A stretch of DNA of 64,000 nucleotides from Lunularia cruciata. Taxonomy: Eukaryota; Streptophyta; Marchantiopsida; Lunulariales; Lunulariaceae. Below are positions 55,615-64,000 of the stretch, in pieces; the stretch's first letter is position 1, and each line of letters begins with the position of its first letter. The translations under genes and the position numbers were made by a program. The stretch lies in contig OX419755.1 of NCBI GenBank assembly GCA_948567375.1, positions 71,800,944 to 71,864,943 of the forward strand, written 5' to 3'. The notes under the pieces were generated by a model. It was not told the DNA's origin and did not search any database. It worked only from the letters and a program-made list of their open reading frames with translations.

Positions 55615-58600
55615 CTCTTGTTGATATACTAATAAAGAAAATAAATGGATTTATGAATTTATTTATAAAAGTATTCTGTTTGTTAAACTCGATCAGTAAT
55701 AGTAAACCTAAAATGAATGTTATATATAGAAATATTTCATTCAAGAAGTTTTTTGGTCTAAATTTTATATACACACCAATTTACAAGATTATTGATAAAG
55801 TATTTTACAATTCTGCAGTAAAACTATTATAAAAACGTGAAAATTCGTCACAAGAAGAATCCGACCCATTCCTACATGTGGGTAGGCATCGTATCGTTCC
55901 ATGCTGTCTTGACTTTGTTTGTGATTGGTCGTTCACTCGTTCAGAAGAAGAAGAGGTCTAACTCATTCGTTGTGTGTGCTCTATTGGTTAAGTAAAGGTA
56001 CAAAGACAATTCTTTCCCTAGCGTACCATCTTAAGGTCTACTACGTTAGTTTAGTGCCCACTGATATGGTAATGCTAATTTGGATTGCATGCACATTAAT
56101 GTTTTAGTTTGCTTCTCGTGTAGTGTTGGACAAGTTTTACGATCACAATAAATTTTGCTTATATATCTCGAATTTATATATATAGGGATTCTAAAAATAA
56201 GAACTTTTTTCTATTGAGGAAAAAGTATTATAGAAACAATGTTCTTTGATTCTATGGAGTTTTAGTCACCTGAGATATCTTAAAAATTTCACATCAACGA
56301 AAAATTAAGAACTCAAGACACTTGAGAAATTCTTGGTTATATACAAGATAGTAAGGAGAAAATTAATAGAAATTAGATAATTATAGAAAACTATCAAGCA
56401 GGAAAAAGTCTATATAGTAAAAAAAAGATTCTTGTGTTTAGATAAGATATAAGTTTCTAAAATAAGAAAACAATCGACAGGGCCCTGCCGTGGTCCGCAA
56501 GCGGTTCTTGGACCTCGGGAACGTAAATAGCCCAAATAAAACTGGTTGAATAGTTCTTAGTGATCTTATACCAAACTTGAAGGCCTGATGACGTATGGAA
56601 TTTCCACCTTTTACTTTTTAGCATTTGAAATGGATGGATCTAACTCGAAGGTTTCGGGTGCATTGAAGCAGCACAAATAATCTACTAATATGCACTAAAA
56701 TGGAAATTACCAATACTATTCTCCCTACTATCAATCTATCAATATCAACATGTTAGCAATTAAGCCAAATAGATAGAATGAAAAACATGAACGTGCCCCG
56801 GTGATCGTTTCTAGACGAAACTAGTTAAGTGGTATTTAATATTTCCTCAAAATCCAACTTGGAATGAAACAGTGAAACTTTACAAAGCAATACAAGCCTT
56901 AGATATTAGATCCATGGAAAACCAGAAAAAATGAACATGTGAATATCGTAATCCTGGACTAGTGATTACTAATATATACCTTCAATTCTTGAAATATGTC
57001 TCGGCTTACCAACCGTTGTTATCATAATTTGTAGGGATTATGTCATTTCAAAGTTCCGTTGTTAGTTGGATCATAATAATGATAGTTTCCCAGCCAATAA
57101 TTTATGTAGTTAAATCTTGTTACAATCAAAATTACCCTTACACGACATATGCTATCCTGATCAAGGTCCTCTCTTCACTAAATAATCAAAGAAGAACTTA
57201 AAAAATGAGAATTTATCTCATAAGTATTAACCATTTATGTGTTTAAATCGAGAAACTTTTGAATACAATCGATATATACACAAGATAATAAATTAAGTGA
57301 AAAGAACTAATAAAGTGCTAATTTCCCCACATCTTTTGATGCTAATTGAGTCTTAAAATAAGAAGATCATTACAAATCGAATGCAGATTAGCAGATATTC
57401 AAAGAGATCACTGCAAATCAATCTACTATGAAGGCGATCGTTGTGCATACTTTTTCGTGATCCATCTGGTTAGTGCATCAGAAGGAGAAAATTGAGTGTT
57501 TGATCACCTGACGAGAAAAGAGGAAAACCGAGAAAATAATCATATGCTAGTGTGATGATATCTTGCTCATCATCGTACTACTTATTGCTATTGCACCAAA
57601 TTTCATTGGCACGTACTTCTTCTCTGAAAAGGAACTGACATGAAGCCTGAAGCCGAAAGAACATAACGACAAAACAAAACATTTTCAAATCAATCAATCG
57701 GAGGATGGAAATGACTTTGGAAGTTCAGAACTTTTAATCTTTTAGTGTTACCAAATAGTAGGGTAAGAAATGAAGAGTAAGTCACGGTATCCATAACAGG
57801 AATCTCACATTATAAAAAATAAAAATATTTAATCTCATCATGAGTGGAAAATGAGATAAATGCCATTTTTATATGCTTAGATTAGATAGCTTTGCTTTGG
57901 GTGATAGACGTATTTTTCACCGGCTGATTACAATTATACTTGGACAATGACGAGGAATTGTATTTTGAACTGGTGTTTTTGACCTTGGTATGAAAGAATC
58001 CATGTATTATATAAGCACCATATAAAAGAACGGATAGAGCAATTAAGCAAAAGGAACGAATAGGTTCCAGAGACTGAAAAATGAAATAATCAGGTTGATA
58101 ATGTTTTAAATTTTATTCTAATACATACAATATTTGTGACTATTAATACATTTAAAGTTCAAATTTTAAAAGATAAATTCAGGAAAAGGTGAATACAGAT
58201 ATTCACCGAATGAAATATCTCTTTCATGAATGCTTTGGATGACCTTTTCAATATTTAAGATTATTTTCAAATTTTAATTTACCAAAAAGAAATGTACGCT
58301 CATGTTGGAGAGATCTGATTATGCTATATATATAAATTTTTTATGCTATAGCATCCTATAGATAACGGCATCTGTCCCCATTTCTCTATATCCTATAGTA
58401 AACTGATAGCTGATATATTCAAAATCTCAAAACACACTATTTTATCCTGGAAGGTTGCCTTCCAGAATATCGAACCTACTAAAATAGACAGACAACCTGT
58501 TCAGAAGGCAAAGCTCCCAACGAGAGTTCATTGTCAGCGACGATCGTAGTATATATTCATTCAATATGTTAAGATTCTTGGGACGTTCAAAATTGGCAGA

Positions 58601-58640
58601 TGGGCAACAGGCAGATGGTGACAATAAAATAATTTATTAC
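55615..58640. other. AT-rich intergenic region
   Basis: No frame above 80 codons, no repeat structure and no RNA gene recognised. Confidence 0.4.
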
Positions 58641-58663
58641 AATCGACAGATTTGGTTAATGAA

Positions 58664-58793
58664 CTAATTGAGCAAAAGCATGATATCTTGAGGCATTGGT
58701 CCCCTTCTGAATTCTATGCTGGTTAACTTCTTCACAGGATCTTCAGAGAAGCCTTCGATGTTCGAAAACTCATGGCAGTCATATAGCATATTC
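58664..58793 (-). pseudogene. Possible 3'-terminal exon or gene fragment
   Basis: The minus strand reads NMLYDCHEFSNIEGFSEDP, then VKKLTSIEFRRGPMPQDIML and LLN before TAG at 58666-58664. The composition looks protein-like and ends in a normal way: AATAAA follows about 26 bases after the stop (plus strand TTTATT, 58633-58638). A TTGGTGTCAG word just upstream could be a splice acceptor (exon start near 58793). The pattern of Leu, Cys and Ile is reminiscent of the last repeat of a leucine-rich-repeat protein, but this is weak. No upstream exon could be joined with confidence, so it may be a relic. Confidence 0.3.
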
Positions 58794-60284
58794 CTGACAC
58801 CAAGAGAACTAACTATCTTACCACTGTTTCGCTTCTCTCCTACTTTAAGGAATCATGTAATTCTTTGCACATATTTTCAGTGTGTTGAGAAACACCACAA
58901 ACTTGGTCTCTTTAACTCACGTAGTTTTAGTGGTGATTGCCACTGGATAAACGAGGAAACAACTTACTTAAACCACTTCCAAACACTAAGTCCAACAACG
59001 AGAAGAAGAATAGTGGTATGACTCTTCATGACTATGAATCATGATGCAGTGCCAAGTTGTAGCTGGAGTATTTGTTACACACGACGTGACATAAGCCTAG
59101 GAACTTCGTTGACAATACTTGGTCAAGGTGGTACCAAAAGTCATGAATAAAAAGGTCCATGTAGACCATCTCCTTGTACAAACGCAATAAGATAGCTGTA
59201 GAAAGATGAATAAACTTCATATACATTTACTGTGTCTTTGTCCATAGTTGAGAGGTGAACTGTTCAGATTATGAGCTGGGCAAATTTCACCCACTGCGCG
59301 ATAAGATTTGGTGACTGATTAAAAAAGAGGTACGCATTATGATGGATGATGATTCGTGAGGTTTGGATTTTCTAAGTGCTTCAAATGTTGACTTCATTAA
59401 AATAGATGGTCAGCAGCTCTGTGCACGGGAATCAAGCTGACCACAGCAAAAGATAAAAGCCTGTCAAAGTTACCGTGGAGAGTGGTCTCTGACTTGACCT
59501 CAGGTCAGTTTCTGACCAGAATCGTCTGGCATAGGTTTTCACCGCGAATAATGACATCCAAGAGGCGGAGGAATAGTGAAGCGGATGAGGAGCGGGCAAT
59601 AACCGGTGGTAAACGTTGTGGTCACCGTCTTCTGTTCCAACGTCATCAATAACTGCCAGTCGTTCCCCGGTCCTTTACAGTTACCCAAACATCGTAGTAA
59701 ACATGGTGAACGGGCCACGGCAAGAGTAGTCCCGAGCCACGGACAGACCCTGCTGCTGATTCTGCTGGCGAACGACCTGTGACGACGTGGTTAAAAGAAT
59801 TTCTCTCACAGTGGCAAGTGCGGACTGTGTTCGGTGAGAGCCTTTATATATTGTACCCATTCCGGTGGGTTTTTGACATTTACGACTCTGCGGGGAGAAC
59901 TGCCGGGGAAGAAGCTGTTCATTCTCGAACAATTGTCGTGAAGGTCTCTTGAAAATCCAAATATAGTAGAAACCTATTCAAAGAAACCGGTCACCGCAGA
60001 AATCCCCGTCAATTAAATAGGTTCTCAAAGGAAGTTCACGGAGCGCTGGTGTGGAACATCTCGATGAAATTTGGTTTTACTGTGCGAGCTGCGCTCTTAA
60101 ATCCAAGCAAAGTAAATATTAGGCGGTGGACTAACCGGTAATAAGAAGGGCGGGGTTTGTGATACATCGTCGGCAGGGGATTCTTGAAAGGAGTCGGCTA
60201 GTGTCAATTTAGCTCGGCATTGTCGATTTCTTGCACATTAATGCGGGATGGGCGGGAGTGATTTCATTTGGTGACATTGAAGTC

Positions 60285-60287
<3 letters not shown>
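58794..60287. other. Unresolved region, GC content rising
   Basis: From about 59400 the sequence becomes less AT-rich, as near host genes. A minus-strand frame of 83 codons (59932-59681) is Gln/Ser/Arg-rich and unrecognised. No exon chain is supported. Confidence 0.35.

Positions 60288-60329
<42 letters not shown>
60288..60329. repeat. (GA)21 microsatellite
   Basis: 42 bp of uninterrupted GA. GA runs are frequent in plant promoters and 5' UTRs, so it may belong to the leader of a gene to the right, but the distance to the next start codon is over 2 kb. Confidence 0.95.
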
Positions 60330-60332
<3 letters not shown>

Positions 60333-62636
60333 TACAGCATTGCCGTCTCCATGCGAGATGTGGGAGGAACAGGAAGGAATTTGTGGAATCAGAGGGGATC
60401 CTCTCCGACATTTCCGTAAGTTGGAAAGAAGGAATAGTAGTACGTGTGCTCGTGGGGGAGTAAAGGACAATCAACCCAAGGACGGGAGCAAGCGAAGGAG
60501 AGGAGGGCTGAGTTGTTGCTTTTAAGATGGTGCAGATAGAAGCTGTAGCGATCAATCCGGGTGAGCCACTACGCCGCAGAAGAAGGTAAGAAAGTGTTCT
60601 CTGGAGTTAATTGATTTAAAAAAGGAACGGCCAGGGGGTTGTCTGAAAGTGCGTGAAGGCAGCCTGAGTAAGTTGTAGCTGCGGTGAGAGAAGACTTGAG
60701 GAAGCGAAGTGCAATCTTGTTTCTTCGTCCAAAGAGGAAGAGGAAATGTGCTTTGGCTTTCAAGTTGCTTTCAAGTTTGTGCGCAGATGAGTGTGTCAGG
60801 AAGGTAGGCCGGAGAGATGGTGAGTAGATAAAGGATAGGTTGGCCAAGAGAAAACCTTGTGTGTAGACTGATGAATTTTGGCTACAATGTGGCTGTGAAA
60901 ATTAGTAGTTTCTCAGGTCGTGTGTGTTGATCAGTAAGTGATGCATTTGCAGTGGCTACACATAACAAGTGGATGTTGAGTGATCCTGCAATGCTGCCTT
61001 GTCTCTCGAGGAGTTTCTACAGCGAACAGAGCGCAGGTACTTCCGGTGTTTCACGTTATAATTTTGGAAATTGGATTTGAAACGTCTCATTCGGCTGTTC
61101 ATTTGCTTCTGGCGGCATCCAGTCTATGTGTGAGTTAGATCGGTCATTCTCATTGGGAAGATGTATCTTCTCAGGGACGCTGCTTTCTTTCTTGGTGGCC
61201 TTCCACTACTGTGGCACACTTCTTTCCGTACATTAGCAGCGCATACGAGCAAGTACATTATGGCGCAGGCTAGCGGAAAGCGTAGCATTTCAACTTGACT
61301 GTGAAAGTACGCAGCGTTCTAACTCGTCGGTATAAAGAAAAATGACAACCTCGGTAGCGGAATTACAAGCAGATTATTCACAGGACTAAAGTACATCAGA
61401 TGGAATGCACAGGGGGAAATTGATGCGCAGAAATTTAATGTAGGACAGGTTATTGTGAAGAAGGTTCGGAGTAGGAACAAAGACGTTTTGTCTCTAACAA
61501 CATGAAACATACATGAAAGTGATTCAGTCAGAGCAGAAGATCTAAGATTGATGTTCTCTGCTGTCCAGAAGTATATGTGTTCATCTGGATCTCTCTAGGC
61601 ACTGGTAAACTAAACAATGAGGGAATACGATCTCTCTTCTATAGACTGAGCCGCGTATCGTGAATCTATTTAGGGTATTGATGAAGCATATAACACAACG
61701 TCAATGAAAGATACTTATACTACCTTATTTTCCAAACACAATCCAGTTAAGGGTCATCTTGACGATCCATCGGCCCAGAGGATGAGCTCGACGCTGCAAA
61801 AAGCGGAGCAAGTCGGCCGCTGCAAGAATAGTCTTGACGTTGCTTGAATAGTGCAGAATTGAGCGAGCTCAATGCGATCAAAAGCGAGCGAGGGGGGATT
61901 TGGATATGGTTTCCCCAACTTTAGATTGTTAATTTCTCCACCCTCCGTCAATTCTATGGCTTGGATAAATCCAACTGACTCATATCGGAGTTCATCCGGT
62001 CTGGCTGCAGCTGGTCACAATCTTGCTGTGTGATCTGCTAGCTGAAGTGTCAAGTTGTTGACGGGAAAGGAAGAAGACATTCCGTTCCAACTATCGGAGC
62101 AACTTCCTGGATGGAAAGCCAACGGTTCTAAGAAAACATTCGTGGGGTTTTCGATTTTGATATCCTTGGAAGACGAACGACACACTGAAGCACAGGGCAC
62201 GTCTCACAGGCCAGAGGTCGTCACGGTTCAATCTTTGCCTATCAGGCGGGGACTGTTTTTGTCTTATTAGGCTAGAACCACGAACACTGATTTCTGGAAA
62301 TTGAATGAAGTGACTAACTGCTTCAATTATAGGAAAGATAGAGAGTATGACTTTCGACGCGATGTCATCTGTCGGGTGTATCCTTACAGGATTGTCGTCT
62401 CTTTGTGCAGTTTGGAGGCGGTTTCTTGTCGTTCTTCGGAGCAAAAGTCGCATTTCGGCAGCTATTTCAGACTCCGGACTAGTGATCAGGTTGGTGAAGT
62501 GATGCGCAAAGTTGTCCTGCTTGTACATATGAAAGGACGTCGAGCTAGTATCTAAGCTCGCCTTGGACGTTGATCCTTGGAGACCCTCCCAACTTCCTCC
62601 AGAGCACAACTTGTCACAAGCATTCTGCATAAAATA
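60330..62636. other. Upstream region of the right-hand gene
   Basis: About 2.3 kb of moderate GC content before the first ATG of the next gene. It may hold promoter and non-coding 5' exons. Frames on both strands, including a 246-codon minus-strand frame at 62831-62091 lying partly antisense to exon 1, show no recognisable domain. The last in-frame stop before the gene is TGA at 62571-62573. Confidence 0.4.
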
Positions 62637-64000
62637 ATGCCTGGGGAGGCACCAGCCGCCGCCTGCGACGATGAGCTGCAGGGGCGACGAGAGAAGGAAT
62701 TGCGGTATAAGAAATGGTTGGAACAGGTCACAATCAATGCTGTAGAGCAAGCATTGCGCATTCAACTTGTCGAGTCTCAAAGACAACCTGAAACAGGAGA
62801 GACCCAGGATTTGCAGGTAACGTGTCTGCATGAAGTGTAAACGAGGGGAAAATTAGTCTTCTCTTGCTGTTGTCGTTCGTTCTGTTTCATTGTCTTATTT
62901 TGGAGAGAAAAATACTGTCTTCCTTGTCCTTTGCCAACAAATAAATCTAACTGGATCGCTAAATGTTTCAGGCTTGTTCTTCCGTTAATGGCTTACCCAA
63001 TCTTCCGCCAATTCGTACTCATTGTACACCAAAGTCCTGGAGCTTGGATCGAAATTCAGAAGAGCGCCGAACCGTCGCTGCAAGAATTTATTCCTTGCTT
63101 GTTTTATGGAAGCCTGACATGTCCTTCGAGTGGAGGGCGCGCGTTGCCTCTGCAGTTCATATGTTCGAGAGGGCTTTGTATCAGGAAGCAAAGAGTAAAG
63201 AAGAGTACATGAATCCTCTGATGCTGGATCTGCAGTTAAGGCAGATACTGAGGCAATTCGAAGCTGGCACAGGTTCTGCTTTACTGTGGAAAACGACATC
63301 TGGGAGTCGAAGCTCTGGAACTTTGACAAAATCTGTTTCTTTTAATTCAGGTTTGACAGAGGGACAAAGACGACCAATAGCACTGGGAGATCTCATGAAA
63401 CTGCATGATGCAAGCTTGGAAGAAACAAGCGTGCGTCCTCGACCTGGGACCATACAGACTATTCACGAAGAGGAAGTAAGTACCAGAGATCCCCCCATGA
63501 TGGATCCCACGGGACTCCTGGAGCAGCTCAGGGAGGAGGCCGATGTAACCGAGAGAATGAATCTTCGGCGAGAGGAAGCAGACGGGGCTTTGTGGGAAGC
63601 GATTCTCTGTGGGAACTGGAAGGATATGCAGGATAGTTTGAACAAGTACTGCGAGCATGCTAGCAAGAGGATAGTGAAACGTGTAATAGTACTGATGTCG
63701 AAAAGGAAACAAGAAGAGGCGAAGAAAGTTGAGCTAGAGCTTCGCCAGGCAATGAACGAGTCCAGTGCCGAGAAGCTGGCGGTAATTATCTGGCGGGCAA
63801 GATCAGAATTCCCAGATGAGTTGAGAACTTTGTGTGATGATGCAGCAGTTGTCCTCGAGCGACTTATACTACAATTAAGGTCAGAGGGCTCTGGAGAAAC
63901 TAGTGGCTCTTCTTTTCCCAGTAGGGCAGTAGACAGTAGAAGGGGACGCGATAATGTAGAAAGCGAGGCTACTGCTCAACCAGATACACCAACACTCTTC
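62637..64000 (+). CDS. Host gene, 5' part; predicted nuclear or helical protein with KIX-like segment
   Basis: Partial, running off the window. The first ATG after an in-frame stop is at 62637. Exon 1 (62637-62816, 60 codons) ends CAG before GTAACG; an intron of 155 bp (62817-62971, GT...TTTCAG) follows; exon 2 starts at 62972 in phase 0 and stays open for 343 codons to the window end. The N-terminus is charged and helical (RREKELRYKKWLEQVTINAV). Around residues 113-153 lies EWRARVASAVHMFERALYQE then AKSKEEYMNPLMLDLQLRQI, which resembles helices 2-3 of KIX coactivator domains as in plant MED15 (FEEKIY..A.S..DYL pattern), though helix 1 is not obvious. Later parts are helical and rich in Glu, Arg and Lys, with a coiled-coil-like segment near residues 300-345. 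I do not recognise the family, and the KIX reading is a suggestion only. Confidence 0.7.

Noticed and set aside
55526..55832. Frames on both strands around the (TGGA)6 repeat
   Set aside because: Opened by the microsatellite and AT-rich sequence, with no domain.
60238..60555. Frames through the GA microsatellite
   Set aside because: The long Arg-Glu or Leu-Ser runs are translations of the dinucleotide repeat.
62091..62831. 246-codon minus-strand frame
   Set aside because: It overlaps exon 1 of the plus-strand gene in antisense and shows no recognisable domain or transmembrane pattern. The plus-strand model with an exact splice junction explains the sequence better.
1..64000. CRISPR arrays, bacterial operons, tRNA or rRNA genes
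   Set aside because: No repeat-spacer array, no Shine-Dalgarno-linked gene strings and no tRNA-like arms with a GTTCRANYC box were found. The direct repeats present are tandem duplications or LTRs.

Overview
This window looks like nuclear DNA of a land plant. It carries one intact host gene near the left end (intronless SEC15, minus strand) and the first part of a second host gene at the right end (plus strand, one GT-AG intron, cut off by the window edge). Between them lie about 58 kb of AT-rich DNA dominated by nested LTR retrotransposons. The plant assignment rests on the close resemblance of SEC15 to plant proteins, on Ty3/gypsy chromoviruses and Ty1/copia elements primed by initiator tRNA-Met, and on the large AT-rich intergenic spaces. 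I cannot name the species; a non-seed plant is possible but unproven.

Layout. 1-3.8 kb: SEC15 with its 3' flank and a pyrimidine-rich 5' flank. 3.8-8.1 kb: very AT-rich, no recognisable gene. 8.1-17.9 kb: chromovirus E1 (minus), split in its gag by chromovirus E2 (12204-16779, target duplication TAGAA), whose integrase is in turn split by a solo LTR of another family. 17.9-19.8 kb: unresolved. 19.8-32.8 kb: plus-strand Ty3/gypsy element E5, whose 3' LTR is split by a minus-strand Ty1/copia element (25950-32737, target duplication CCTTG). 32.8-39.4 kb: unresolved spacer with several local tandem repeats. 39.4-49.9 kb: Ty3/gypsy element E4 (minus), split by chromovirus E3 (44526-48888, target duplication CTACA). 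49.9-62.6 kb: mostly unresolved, with tandem duplications, two microsatellites and one possible 3'-terminal exon. 62.6-64 kb: the second host gene.

E1, E2 and E3 are one family. Each has TGTAA...TTACA-type LTRs, an initiator tRNA-Met primer site, a polypurine tract, gag-protease-RT-RNase H-integrase order (parts lost in each) and a chromodomain at the end of pol. The most interesting signal is in their LTRs: all six carry runs of alternating GAA/TTC pentamers, best described as heat-shock-factor binding arrays, lying upstream of a TATAAATA box in element orientation. This predicts a heat-responsive chromovirus family, comparable in logic to the copia element ONSEN of Arabidopsis but in a different superfamily. 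A second oddity is a 60-bp (20-residue) in-frame repeat between protease and reverse transcriptase, about five copies in E3 and about one in E1 and E2.

All transposon reading frames are broken somewhere, so none looks autonomous. The relative order of insertions is clear: E2 after E1, E3 after E4, copia after E5, and E5-family LTRs after both E2 and E3.
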